From: Alisma plantago-aquatica
Lineage: Eukaryota; Streptophyta; Magnoliopsida; Alismatales; Alismataceae
DNA length: 64,000 bases
Direction of reading: 5' to 3'
NCBI GenBank assembly: GCA_963693085.1
Contig: OY856409.1
Span: 242,573,058-242,637,057, forward strand
The position numbers and the translations under genes are program-made. Within the stretch, counting starts at the first letter, position 1, and the number at the start of each line of letters is the position of its first letter. Shown here piece by piece: positions 10,976-22,473 of this stretch. Under the pieces are notes generated by a model. It saw nothing but the letters and a program-made list of their open reading frames with translations, searched no databases and was not told the origin of the DNA.

Positions 10976-12364
10976 TGTCTTGTGTCATCTATGGTAGCCG
11001 AGAAGATGATGAGACAAGGATGTTTTGCATTCTTGGCACATGCAGATGTACCTCCGCCCCTAGAGATTGATTTTGAAATTAATCTAATCCCGGGCACACA
11101 ACCAATAGCACAAACACCATATAGAATGGCACCTACTGAGATGGCAGAGCTCAAGAAACAACTTTAGGAGTTTCTTGAAAAAGGTTTTATCCAACCGAGT
11201 ACTTCACCATGGGGTGCTCCTGTACTCTTTGTTAAGAAGAAGGACAGATCGATGCTGTTATGCATTGATTACAAGCAGTTGAACAAAGTAACCATAAAGA
11301 ATAAGTATCCTTTGCCAAGGATCGATTATCTATTTGATCAGTTGTGTGGTGCAACTATCTTCTCTAAGATAGATATAAGGTCAAGATATCATCAGTTGCA
11401 TATCAAAGAAGGTGACATACCTAAGTCTGCCTTCAGGACAAGGTATGGTCACTATGAGTTCGTAGTTATGTCGTTTGGACTAACTAATGCACCAGCTGCA
11501 TTCATGGAGCTCATGAATAGAATCGTTCGACCTTTTCTTGATCAATTTATAGTAGTTTTAATAGATGACATCTTGGTATATAGTAGAGATGCTCAACAAC
11601 ATGAGCAACATCTCCTTCAAGCTTTAACTTTACTAAGAGTGCATAAGCTATATGCTATATTTAGCAAATGTGACTTCTGGTTACCAGAAGTTTCTTTTCT
11701 AGGACACGTAATATCTACATCATGTATCCGTGTTGATCCTAAGAAGGTAGAATCTGTCCTATAGTGGGAAGAGCTGAAAACACCGATGGAGATTCGTAGT
11801 TTTCTGGGACTGGTCGGCTACTACAAGAGGTTCATTAAGAAATTCAGTTCTATAGCTTTACCCCTAACTAAGTTGACCAGGAAGGAGGTTCCTTTTGTCT
11901 GAAATGACAAGTGTCAACATTCCTTCCAGTTGCTGAAAGAAAGGTCGACAAGTGCACTTGTGCTGGTGTTACCTAAGCAAGGAAAGGGGTTCATAGTTTT
12001 CTGTGATGCATCTAAGAATGGACTAGGATGTGTGTTGATGCAGGATAATCAAGTGATTTCTTTTGCCTCTCGTCAGCTTAAGAAACACGAGGAGAATTAT
12101 CCAACACATGATCTAGAGCTAGCTGCTGTAGTCCATTCTTTGAAGATCTGGTGACATTATCTCTATGGAGAAACATTCCAAATTTTCACAGACCATAAGA
12201 ATCTAAAATATATCTTCTCACAACATGAGTTGAACATGAGACAATACTGCCAGATGGAGTTAATCAAGGATTACAATTGTACAATTGATTATCATCCAGG
12301 GAAGGCTAATTTAGTGGCTGATGCACTAAGTAGGAAATCATCATCACCAGCCTTAGATAAAGCA
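10976..12364 (+). pseudogene. Element B reverse transcriptase and RNase H
   Basis: A single frame (from 10,814) carries RT then RNase H with in-frame stops at 11,165, 11,762, 11,899, 12,152 and 12,365. RT motifs in order: [70 protein letters not shown], and the catalytic [10 protein letters not shown] near 11,565. RNase H shows [11 protein letters not shown] (first Asp), a [14 protein letters not shown] helix (catalytic Glu), [10 protein letters not shown] (Asp) and [15 protein letters not shown] (last Asp). Catalytic residues are present but the stops make it non-functional. Several stops fit C-to-T change: CAG to TAG at 11,165 and 11,762, TGG to TGA at 11,899, CGA to TGA at 12,152. Confidence 0.92.
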
Positions 12365-12599
12365 TAGTTGAACTCCCTAGTGTGCTTTAGAAGATATATG
12401 CTTATCTCCTTGAGGCAAAACAATGTACAACTTAAAGTATCATTGTTAGTCAGGTTGTTAGCTGAGATGCACATAAAACCTACTCTGAGACAGTAGATTA
12501 AAGAAGCGCAACAAGTTGATACTGTGGTTCAGCAGATCAGGTCAGAGTATGGTAGTGAGAAACGGGATGGCTTTCATGAGTCAGAGGATTAGGTAGTAT

Positions 12600-13912
12600 G
12601 TTACCATGGTAAGATGGTGGTACCTGATGCCAATGACTTAAGGAGGTTAGTCTTGGAGGAAGCTCATTCTTCGATGTATGCAATGCATCCAGGAAGCACC
12701 AAAATGTATCATAACTTAAAGGATATGTATTGGTGGCCAAGATTGAAGAAAGATGTAGTTGAGTTTGTTATGCGATGTCTTGTGTGTCAGCAGGTTAAAG
12801 CTGAACATCAAAAGCCTATAGGAACAATGCAACCTTTACCTATACCGTAGTGGAAGTGGGATCATGTGGCCATGGACTTTATGGTTGGTTTGCCTAGAAA
12901 AACCAAAGGTCATGATTCCATATGGGTGATAGTTGATAGGATGACTAAGACAACACATTTCCTTCCTGTCAAAACAACCTACACTACTGAGAAGCTTGCT
13001 CAGATATATGTAGATGAGATAGTGTGATTGCACGGGGTTCCAACTTCTATTGTTTCTGATAGAGGTCCCCAGTTCACGAGTCATTTTTGGGAACAACTAC
13101 ATAAAGCTTTGGGTATGCAGTTAAGGTTTAGTACTGATTTTCACCCACAAACAGATGGACAGTCTTAGAGGACCATACAAACCTTGGAGGACTTGCTTAG
13201 GGCATGTGTCCTTCAATTTGTAGGAAGTTGGGATCTACACCTGAGCTTGATAGAGTTTGCTTACAATAACAGCTATCAACACAGTATTGATATGGCACCA
13301 TATGAAGCATTATATGGTAGACGTTGTAGATCTCCTATATGTTGTTATGAAACTGGAGAATATCAACTTTTAGGTCCTGAGCTAGTGTAGCAGACAACTG
13401 AGAAGATTAAAATAATACAACAAAAATTAAAGGCTGTACAAGATAGACAGAAGTCGTATGCTGACAAACGGCGAAGACCTTTAGAATTCCAAGTTGGAGA
13501 TAGAGTATATCTCAAGGTCTCACCTTGGAAAGGTGTTCTTAGATTTAGAAGGAAGGGAAAGTTAGCTCCTAGATTTATGGGGCCTTATCCAATCACAGAA
13601 CGGATTGGAAAGGTAGCCTATAAGCTGGAGTTACCACCGAAATTGCATAAGTTGCATCCAGTGTTCCATATCTCTATGTTGAGAAAGTGTCATCCTGACA
13701 CAGAGCTAGTTTTACAACCTATGGAGGTAGAACTAAATGACGATATATCATATGTTGAAGGACCTGTGATGATCCTTGATTAGAGAATTAAGAAGTTGAA
13801 AAAGAAAGACATATGCCTAGTGAAAGTTCTCTGGCATCACTGTGGCATTGAAGAAGCTACGTGGGAGCTAGAGGAAGAGATGAGGAGGAAGTACCCTTCT
13901 CTTTTCTCTTGA
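12600..13912 (+). pseudogene. Element B integrase with chromodomain
   Basis: The frame is the same as RT, with stops at 12,848, 13,025, 13,166, 13,388 and 13,781. The zinc-binding domain (12,640-12,810) shows H at AHSS, H at AMHPGS and CLVCQQVK. The DDE core shows MDFMVGLPRKTKGHDSIW (first Asp), [18 protein letters not shown] (second Asp intact) and FHPQTDGQS with the residue at the catalytic Glu region followed by a stop. Next come [38 protein letters not shown] and a chromodomain tail (VKVLWHHCGIEEATWELEEE), ending at a TGA at 13,910-13,912. It is near-identical in plan to element A at 3-722. Confidence 0.92.
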
Positions 13913-13937
13913 TGATTTCGGGGATGAAATCCCTGTT

Positions 13938-13946
13938 AGGGGTGGA
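13938..13946 (+). other. Polypurine-tract-like run of element B
   Basis: The run 'aggggtgga' sits six bases before the 3' LTR start at 13,952, matching the place and sequence of the run before LTR A. Its identity as the PPT is inferred from position. Confidence 0.5.
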
Positions 13947-14280
13947 TAATTTGTAACATCCCTGACCTGGGTTATGCTTTAACCTTAGATGTTTTGCTTA
14001 ACAAAGTTAATTATATGCTTGCTCTTATCTCTTGAAGAGTAATTAAGGCTCAAGAGGAACTTGTGTTTCAATTTTAGTCCTTTTTGAATAACGTTGAAAC
14101 ACTATTTTGCTTGTTTTGGACTAAAGTGAAAATTACCCAAGTTGAGGGGTTAACTTGCAAAAGTTACATGATAAATGTTCCTCAAGTGTTGAAGCATCAT
14201 AAAAATAAGAATGATGCAGAGGTATGGCTTGTGATAGCCTGAGCACCAAGAAAGAGCTTGTTAAGCAATGTTTGTGCATT

Positions 14281-14309
14281 CTCCAAGGTTTGTATGGTCC
14301 TCATGATTT
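14281..14309 (+). other. Filler DNA: inverted copy of integrase sequence in the 3' LTR
   Basis: Where the 5' LTR reads 'gtgcattaaaacctagcct' the 3' LTR carries foreign sequence. Bases 14,281-14,301 are the exact reverse complement of 13,169-13,189 in B's own integrase gene (21 of 21). The following 'cctcatgattt' (14,299-14,309) also occurs at 14,369-14,379. This looks like a break repaired with copied filler from two nearby places. Confidence 0.85.
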
Positions 14310-14452
14310 GCAAATTACCCAAAATCTAGGGTTCAATATGAAAAATACCAAATACCACTTCTAGAGAGTCCCTCATGATTTTTGGCATCATGTAAAGAAA
14401 AGAAAATGAGAGGGGCGTCTCATCTTTTTTTTGTATAAGTCAGGAGGCTCTT

Positions 14453-14880
14453 TTATTCAACCCGCCCTCCTCTTGCAGGCATAAATTGAGAATTTAATAC
14501 ATCATCTGTAGAAAACATAAACTTGGTAGGACTCCTACCATTACAGAGAGGGAAGGGGATAGGGTGGCCCACAGGGTCGAGGGGAGGGTCTGTATAGGTA
14601 CAACCCTCCTTATGATTTTTGAGATGGTGTTTAGCCAAAGCATCAGCAAGATGCGTATTTTCTCGAGGGACGTTAATAATGCGTATATCTGGCATTCTAT
14701 CAAGTACTTCATTGATGGATTTAAGCCATGGGTAGAAGGATGGGTACTGACCCTCTGTACTTTGAATAGCTGTAACGGCCTTGTAGCTATCTGTAATAAC
14801 ATTGACAACATGTGAATTGTCTTTTAGATAAGCATGTAGAGCAAAGTCGATTGCTCTTATTTCCGCTCCAACAAGTTATC
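14453..14880 (-). pseudogene. LINE RNase H domain, N-terminally deleted
   Basis: Read on the minus strand, the domain shows GAEIRAIDFALHAYL (catalytic Glu), VNVITDSYKAVTAIQ (Asp) and NTHLADALAKHHLKN (last Asp), then a short tail to a stop at 14,453. The first strand with the initial catalytic Asp is absent. Upstream of GAE the reading passes straight into unrelated residues between 14,880 and 14,933, so an internal deletion is likely. RNase H in this LINE group degrades the RNA strand after reverse transcription. Confidence 0.82.
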
Positions 14881-14933
14881 ATGAATTTTATTAAATCATC
14901 CTCTTTGCCTTGTATATTATTCATCAGCCATTG

Positions 14934-16055
14934 CTAGACACTGGACACATGTGAATTATTGGCGACAACATGAGTGTTAAGCTTGTTCCAGATTTCCTTT
15001 GCAAATGGGCAGTGCCATAGAGCATGGAGAGTATCCTCCTCTTGGGCTTCACATCTGGGACAGATTGCACAATCCGTGAAATTTCTTTGCTTCCAACGAC
15101 TATTAGTCACGATCGCCTCATGGGCCACTAACCAGATGAAAGTCTTTATTTTTCTGGGCAGTTGGGAGTGCCAAATGAGCAGCCAGAGATCATTCATAGG
15201 GTATTGGAGTTCCCCATGAATAAGTTCGTAAGCTGAGGAAGTAGTATAGTAGCCACTTTCATCATGTAACCAGGTCCAGTTATCATCCCCTTTCTCTTTG
15301 GCAGGTACAGGCATCTGTAAAATCTGTTGCACGCATTGATCAGGAAGATAGCATTGTAGAAATCCTTTATCGCAGGTTCCTTCTAAGTTTCTTAGGCTAG
15401 CTACATTGAGGTCCAAGATGTCACTACTGATTGGCTTTGAGACTGTGGTCAAAAGTTCTTTACAGTCCGACACCCAATGATCAGTCCAAACCATCATTCT
15501 ATTGCCATCATTGATGATTTTCATACTGTTCTCCCTGATAAACTTCATTTCTGAATATATACTTCTCCATAACAAAGTTGATCGACCTTTTTTGTTAATG
15601 TTGAAGTTTTTGTACTTATTGCTAAGGCCCGTTGCCCAAATAGAATTCTTGATTGTCATGTATTTCCAGGAGTTTTTCCAGAGTAGGGCTTTGTTCCAAT
15701 CGGACATCGACTTGATGCCCAACCCACCATTCCCCATGCTGGTGCTAACTTTCTGCCAAGCGACGAGTGACATCGGGTGGGTTTTATGACAACCACCCCA
15801 GATAAACTTCCGGATAGTTTTATCGAGCTTTGAGCATATGGATATAGGAATACTTACAGTTTGCATGACATAAGTGGGCAAAGAAGCAAGGACCGATTTA
15901 CCTAGACAGATACATCCTCCTAAGGACAGTGTTTTAGCCACCCATCTGTTAATCCTGGTCTCCATATTATTAACCAGAAAGGAATAGGTTTGTTTATTCA
16001 CCCTCTTGTGCAGTAACAGAACGCCTAAGTATTTGCCAAGGTCATCCATTTCCAT
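14934..16055 (-). pseudogene. LINE RT thumb region and zf-RVT zinc-binding domain
   Basis: One open frame of 373 codons starts with DDLGKYLGVLLLHKR, the conserved segment after the RT palm. It continues through WVAKTLSLGGCICLGKS, RKFIWGG and GNGGLGIKSMSDWNKALLWK, and ends in the zf-RVT domain (WLVAHEAIVTNSRWK, then CAICPRCEAQEEDTLHALWH with the C-C-H spacing of the family). It is the longest uninterrupted frame in the window. It lies in a different frame from the RT palm part (16,025-17,012), so a frameshift falls between 16,055 and 16,231. Confidence 0.88.
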
Positions 16056-17012
16056 GATACCACTAGCTCTACAGATGGCTGATTACTGACAGTCGAGGAG
16101 AAGAAGATTTTTGACTTTTCTATGGAGATATGTTGGCCTGAAGCTTCCTCAAATAATTTGAAACATTGATTAATAATACTGATTTGTTTCATAGATGCTT
16201 TTGCAAAAACCATTATGTCGTCTGCAAACATGATGTAGGAAACATGCGACTCCTTTTGTGAGATCTTGACTGGTTGCCACTTGTTTTCTTGAACATAATG
16301 GTGAATGAGCTATGAGAGCCTCTCCATACACAGTACAAATAAGTAAGGGGACAGAGGGTCGCCTTGTCTGAGTCCCCTTGAGGTTTTGAAAGCCGACAAG
16401 GATTCACCATTTAAGATAATGTTCGTCTCTCCAGCACCTAGAGAGTTCAAGATATATGTTTTGATATTAGATGGCCAGGACATTTTATTCAATGTATGCT
16501 CGATGAACTTCCAGGACATGCAGTCATATGCCTTAGAAAGATCGACCTTAATGGCCATGTAGGGAGCACTTTGTTTCCTTCTCAAATTATGTATGATCTC
16601 CTGTGCCACTATAATGTTATCTGCTATGCTTCTGCCTGGTATAAAACTGGATTGTTCCTGTGAGATCCATTTGGAAATGAACTTTTGCACTCTACTAACA
16701 ACCACCTTGGATGCCAGTTTTAAACAAATATTATTAAGTGTAATGGGCCTGAGCTGATTGCAGTTCACAGGATGTTTGATTTTGGGAATCAAAACGATAC
16801 TTGCATTACCTACAACATTTGGTATATCATTGTCGTTGAGCAGGCTTCTGATGGTGATGAGCATAGAGATTCTTATTATCTTCCAATTTTCCTTTATAAA
16901 ATGCATATTCGTGCCATCCGGTCCTTCCACCTTGAAAGGATTAGCTTCTTTGATAATTTGCCATATTTCATTTTCTGTAGTCGTTGCCCCAAGGTTCCTT
17001 AGATGCCGATTC
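16025..17012 (-). pseudogene. LINE reverse transcriptase palm and fingers
   Basis: The reading begins at the truncation with ENEIWQIIKEANPFKVEGPD, then NASIVLIPKIKHPVNCNQLR, ISQEQSSFIPGRSIADNIIV, MAIKVDLSKAYDCMSWKF (first catalytic Asp), GLRQGDPLSPYLFVLCMERL and YIMFADDIMVF (catalytic FADD). One TAG at 16,310 interrupts this frame, which is otherwise open to 16,025, where a shift moves the protein to the frame of 14,934-16,055. The motif set is that of plant L1-type non-LTR retrotransposons. Confidence 0.92.
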
Positions 17013-17944
17013 GGAAGCTTTGAAGGAGAGAGAATCTTGATATTAAAATAATCAAGATTTAAGTATAATTGGAAACATAATTCAATTTAATGCAAAAATA
17101 AATATATTAATTGAAGTACTCTTCAACCAAATATGTGAAGGTTGAAATTACATAAGTGTGGACGTCCTTGTGCCTTGCAAAGGAAACGAAATATCCTATG
17201 TGAGTCGAGAGCCCACTCACATTAGTTAACTAAAAAGTAATATCCACTAAATATGGGATATTAGAATTATATGAATTAAGGTGCTTAATTGCTTTTCCTT
17301 TAATTCATGGATAATGAAGAGGAATTAAAGGCAAAAGAAGGTGGATTTGTATGCAAGTAAGTGAGGGGCATAAGTGGCATCAAGTTGGGAAGTTGAAGGA
17401 TTATTATAAAACTTTCTCTCTCTTGAAATTCCTTTATATACACCTCATTTCCCACTCAACCAAAGACTCTTTTTCGGATTTTCTTTCTCTTCTTACTTTG
17501 GCCGAGCACAAGGGATCTTAGGAGCAACTGAAGGATGAACTCCAACCTGTAGGTAAGCTCCTTAATCATCTTCAACCTTGATTTAATGGTGGAAATCGAA
17601 AATCAATGCTTGATTTCTTCTTTTCTCCATGCAATCTTCAATCCTAGCCATTTCTTTTCACTCAAAAGCTTGAGGACGGACCTTGGGAGGTTTTGAAAGC
17701 TTCATTCACCATTGAGGACGTGAAGCTTGAAGCTTGGATTCAGTTTTTAAGGCGAGTTATATAACTTGAACCCTTAAATGTTATTACTACAATCAATTTT
17801 TCATCATTTGTTGATTGTTTTATTCTTCTTGAAATTCCTTTGATCAATTGATGCAATTACCATAAGAATGGCAGTAGTTTTTGAAGGATTGAAGCTTGAT
17901 GATGATGACATCATCCTAAGCACACACCTTAACAAAGATCTAGT

Positions 17945-18800
17945 GCAAACAATTTCAATGACTTGAGACCAAACGGTCTCAAGATCGTTTGAAACCAAAC
18001 GGTCTCAAGACCGTTTGGGATCAAACGGTCTCAAAACCGTTTGGAGGTCAAGTGCTGATGTTGTTGGATATTGATCCATTGGCTTTAATTGATTTGATCT
18101 TAAAGGTTCCAAGTGTGGAAGATCTACCAATTACAAACCCTAATCGATTGAATTGATTGAAACCTTAGTTGAGGAAATCAGTTTTGAGGAGGTTTGAGGT
18201 CAAACGGCCTCAAGACCGTTTGGAGGTCAATGGTGGATAGTGATGGATGGTTGAAGATCCAAGGGCTATTATTTGATGTACCTTTAATAGTTCAATTGAT
18301 TGATGATTCAATATGATCAACCCTAAATCGATTTGATGTTGGAAGTCTAATTGATCCATTCGGTTTCAAGGAGGTTTGGTGAGCAAATGATCCCAAACCG
18401 TTTTGAATTGTCCAATCGATTTCAATAAGAGATACTCAACCGGTTTCAATGTTAAGATGCTCATTCGGTTTCAAACTGTTTGGAGTTAATATTATATTTA
18501 ATTCTAACGGTCTCAAACCATTTAAGGACCTTGAGGTCAAGACCGTTTGAGGGTCTAACGGTCTTGAGACCGATTGAAGGTCTTGGGACCAAGACCGTTT
18601 AAGGCCTAACATTCTTCAAGACCGTTTGAAGGTTGAAGTAATTCAAGACCGTTTGAGGATTTAGGTGCTTCGAGACCATTTGAAGGTCATGTGACACCAA
18701 GACCGTTTGAAGGTCAAGGAGGTCAAAACCGTTTGAAGGATATGTGACACCAAGACCGTTTGAAGGTCAAGGAGGTCAAAACCGTTTGAAGGTTCAAAAG
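17945..18800 (+). repeat. Palindromic AACGGTCTCAAGACCGTTT-type array, 3' LTR of B
   Basis: Counterpart of the zone at 5,525-6,440. The motifs are better preserved here: 17,996-18,050 has consecutive 'aaacggtctcaagaccgttt' copies where the 5' LTR shows decayed forms. Confidence 0.85.
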
Positions 18801-19192
18801 TAATAAAACCTTTTGGATATCTATTAATCTCAAAGCTATGAAAAAATTAATCAACCCAATGATGGTATATGAAGTTATCAAAGGTAGTTATAATGGTTGT
18901 ACCTTTAAGGTACTAGGGTGATTAGTACTTTTGAAAGGTTAACCTTATTTGCTTAAGGACGCAATATTTCAACACACTAAACTAACCCTAAGTGTGTATA
19001 CTTAAATAAGGTGTTGACCTAATGTAATCAAGATTGAAGTAATTAACATCCTAGAGAAGATGAGAGAGAGAGGAATTCCAACATGAATGATAATCATGTA
19101 GTGATTAAGCCTCAACACTTTCAACATGAATAAAATGTGTAATTAGGGTATGATCCTTAATAAAGAGATCATGAAACACTAATAAAGAAGAT

Positions 19193-19630
19193 TGATGAGC
19201 CCTAACCCTAAACGAGGGCAATGATAGGTGAAACCCTAATCTAAGGTAATGATGAAACCCTAATTGAGGGTGATGTCATATGAAACCCTAATTGAGGGTG
19301 ATGTCATATGAAACCCTAATCAAGGGTAATGCCATATGAGACCCTAATACAGAAATGTAATGTGAAACCCTAATCAAGGGTAATGTCATATGAGACCCTA
19401 ATACAAAGATGTAATGTGAAACCCTAATCAAGGGTGATGTCAAGTGCAACCCTAATGCAATGATGTGATGTGAAACTCTAACCCAAGGTGATGCTATGTA
19501 AGGATATGTGACACCTTGATATGAAATCCTAACCCTGATATAGGAAAAGGTATGTGAAGCCCTAATCTGGGGTTATAGTGTATGAAACCCTAATCTTGGG
19601 AAATATAATGATAAACCATAACCCTAGATT
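19193..19630 (+). repeat. Telomere-like AAACCCTAA array, 3' LTR of B
   Basis: Counterpart of 6,834-7,275, with the same alternating 28/26-bp arrangement and few differences. The same copy number in both LTRs shows the array was present when B inserted. Confidence 0.85.
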
Positions 19631-21555
19631 GGGTAATGGTATGAGTATTCCTAATTGACATGAATTGGGAAATCCTAACTCTAATAAAGAAATAGTGATG
19701 CTACTCTTACAATGCATAGTGTTGATATGTAATTGATATGACTATTATCATGTGCACTAATCATGCAAGTTTCATGAGATGTTGGACATAGCTAGGTTTG
19801 AGCTATGATATTTTATTATCAAAATTGTTTTATGGGCTTTGTGTGCTATAATATGATTTTTTGCCTAATAAGAGGTGACAAAAGATTAATGGGCTTTAAC
19901 AGCCATGTGAAATGCCTGCATTGCAAATATTATGTTGACCTTGGTCATGTGAAGGCATTAAGTTACCTGATAAGTGGTAACAAGTGTTTTGATGAATTGA
20001 GGGTTTGAATACCCATATTCCATAATCACGCTGATGAGATGTTAAGGGATGAGAATGCCCTGATGTGAGAAGGGATTGAGATCCCAATGTTTAATAAAGC
20101 TTTGTAAAGAACTTGACAGAAGTAGTACTTATTCTTTGTAGCAATTGTTTAAATGATTTATATTTGAAAACATGATTGATGCTAAAAGAATATGATAATG
20201 TACTTAATTAATCAAGTGAAATTATATCATGTAGAGCTGTGACCATAGATCCATCATCGTCAGTAATTGGTGATGGTGAAACAAGTTTTCCTTTGGGAAC
20301 TCCTGGAGGGCATACTTTTGAGTATGTGGGGGTTATGGGCGTGAATATCCTTACGCCCTAATGGAGGAATTGATGTGAGGTAAACATTAAATCTCTCAAT
20401 CCTTCATTATATATGCTGGGATGGATGTATCACTAATCTCCCAATGTCGGGATGGATGTATCACTAATCTTCCGATAATGTTAATGTTGGATCGATGTGA
20501 GATAAATATAATATTTCTCGATTGCGAAGAGAGTACATCATGCCATTGTAACACTAATAGAGAAGTTGCTAGTATACCCTGGAAAGCTATTTAGTAGAGA
20601 TACAAGATGTCCTGCATTTGGTCCTCAAACTGACTGAGGAAGATGAGGTCATGGGAATCTGGCTCTTCTATTGACCTATGTATGGTACCGATTTCGATTT
20701 CACAATGGTCTGTTGGAGTATGAGCGGTATACCTCATTTCCTCAGGGCTTAAGGATGTTTGTAAAATGTAATCAGCCGTGTGGCATATTTGTTTAAGGTT
20801 GAAATACAAGAATCAATGGTTGATGTTACATTGCTTAGTATGTCTTAGTTGGATAAATGCTATACATGTTCTTCATAATCCTTATTGGATAAATGACATA
20901 CTTCTTTTCCAAGTTACAAGATGAAATACTTTGAAGAAGAACATTGCTTTAATATACTTAGATAATTGATTTATGTGCTGCTGAATACTTATAAATCTTC
21001 TTCTCAGTTTTAATTCCATTAAATTGCAATAATAATATTTCTAACAGAGAGTTATATCTCTCACTAGGAAAATTTCAATTGTCTCACCCCCGTGGGATCC
21101 ATCTTTTTAGGTAGACGTAGAAGAAGAAGTAGAAACTCTACAGCGGGTGAAGAACAGTAGCAGCAGGGACAACAGTGACACCCAGGTGGAGACACTGGCT
21201 TTCATGTTTGTAAATAGAGTCCTATGTGTCGTCTCTGTACTCCCAGGTCCTCGGAGTAATAGTTAGTACTTTTAATGATTCAATCTGAGATTGTAGCTTG
21301 ATGTCTCAATGTTTTTATGCTGCCTATGTACAGTTTTAACAGGGTAGTTGATGCTTGTAATCCTCGAGAAGGAATGGTACAAGAGATGTACTAGTGAACC
21401 AGAATGTAATTGAATTAATTTGGTTCTTTATGAAAGATTTTTCCAGTATATGGATCTCTTGTAACAAGTTTTAATTTTTAGTGATTTTTAGTAAATCCAC
21501 TGCAAACGATCGCTTCTGCTTAATTAAATCATGTTTTTGTAAGTTGGATGCCACA

Positions 21556-22473
21556 TATGAGTTCATGGAGTCTGACTCTTCTATTGACCTAAGTATGGAA
21601 CTGATGCTTTACGCCGTCGTGGTCGGTTGGAGTATGAGCGGTGTACCTCATCTCCTCAGGGCATAAGTGTGATTGTAAAATGTAATGAGCCGTGTAGCGT
21701 ATTTGCTTAAGGATGAGATACGGAAATCATTGGTTGATGTTACATTGCTTGATGTATCCTAAAATGGATAAATGTTATACATGTTCTTCATATTCCTTAT
21801 TAAATAGGTGATTTACTGCTTTATCATATATAGCTGAAATGATTTAAAAGATGATATTGCTCTATTTTTCTTAAACAATGATTAAATTCTACTTACTAAT
21901 ATAAAAGAATCCTCTGCTCAGTTTATTACTATTTATCTACAATGGTAATATTTTTGGCGGAGAGTTATATCTCTCGCTGGGACATGGGTCTCACCCCGTT
22001 GGTCACCAACATTTTAGGTGGATGCGGACGAGGAGGTAGGGACCATACAGTAGGGGAAGGACAACAACATCAGGGACATCAGTAACATCTTAGGTGGAGA
22101 TACTGACTGTGGTGTCTTGTCGATATGAGTCCTATGTGTCGTCTCTGTACTCTCAGGTTCTTGGAGTCATTACTTAGTGTTTTTATGATCGATATGAGAT
22201 TTTGGCTTGAACGCCTTGAGGTTTTATGTTGCTTATGTATAGTTTTGGCAAAGCAACTATTGTAAATATATTCCTCGAGAAGAGATGGTTCATGGTATGT
22301 ACAATGTGAACTATAATGTATGTAGTACTTTGGTTCTCTTTATAAGAGTTTCCTGGAATTAGATCTCTTTGCAAAAAGTTTTAATTTTTAGTGATTTTTG
22401 TTATTCTATTGATTATGGTTAATTCCACATTTACTTACATAGTGACGGTCTGATTTGTTGTTAGATCATCACA
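21556..22473 (+). mobile_element. Chromovirus A 3' LTR, second segment
   Basis: Directly after B the sequence continues 'gttcatggagtctgactcttctattgacc', colinear with B's own LTR near 8,290 and with the broken end at 4,128. It carries the 'gtcggttggagtatgagcggt' and 'gtaatgagccgtgtagcg' blocks, and ends about 22,473 in CATCACA, aligning with the CACA end of LTR B. Together the two segments give LTR A about 4.3 kb. The exact end is uncertain by tens of bases. Confidence 0.82.

Larger units (their letters stand above)
14424..17017 (-). mobile_element. 5'-truncated plant L1-type LINE inserted in the 3' LTR of B
   Basis: On the minus strand the element runs from about 17,017 to a poly-A tail seen as the T run at 14,425-14,432, preceded by a typical LINE 3' end (aataaaagagcctcctgac). 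It carries the second ORF from just before the RT to RNase H. Endonuclease and ORF1 are missing, as expected for incomplete target-primed reverse transcription. Compared with the 5' LTR, the target lost roughly eight bases (atgaatca) and no target duplication is visible. Confidence 0.93.
4129..21555 (+). mobile_element. Chromovirus B: complete but decayed Ty3/gypsy element with ~5-kb LTRs, inserted in LTR A
   Basis: LTRs at 4,129-9,203 and 13,952-21,555 (the latter interrupted by a LINE) flank a PBS, gag, protease, RT, RNase H, integrase and chromodomain in standard Ty3/gypsy order. The left flank ends GATGA (4,124-4,128) and the right flank starts TATGA (21,556-21,560), a target duplication with one mismatch. 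Joining the flanks restores an LTR colinear with B's own LTR, so the host of the insertion is LTR A. The chromodomain and the MARS-type gag start place it among chromoviruses. A Tekay/Del-like lineage is my inference from the integrase C-terminus and long LTRs. The LTRs differ by several bases per hundred in stretches I compared, so the insertion is not recent. Confidence 0.9.
13952..21555 (+). repeat. Element B 3' LTR, interrupted by a LINE
   Basis: It starts TGTAACATCC and matches the 5' LTR at 4,129 onward. Colinearity breaks at about 14,424, resumes at about 17,018 (ctttgaaggagagagaatc, as at 4,597 in the 5' copy) and runs on to GGATGCCACA at 21,555. Without the LINE it is about 5.0 kb, agreeing with the 5' copy. 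It also holds a local replacement at 14,281-14,309. Confidence 0.9.
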
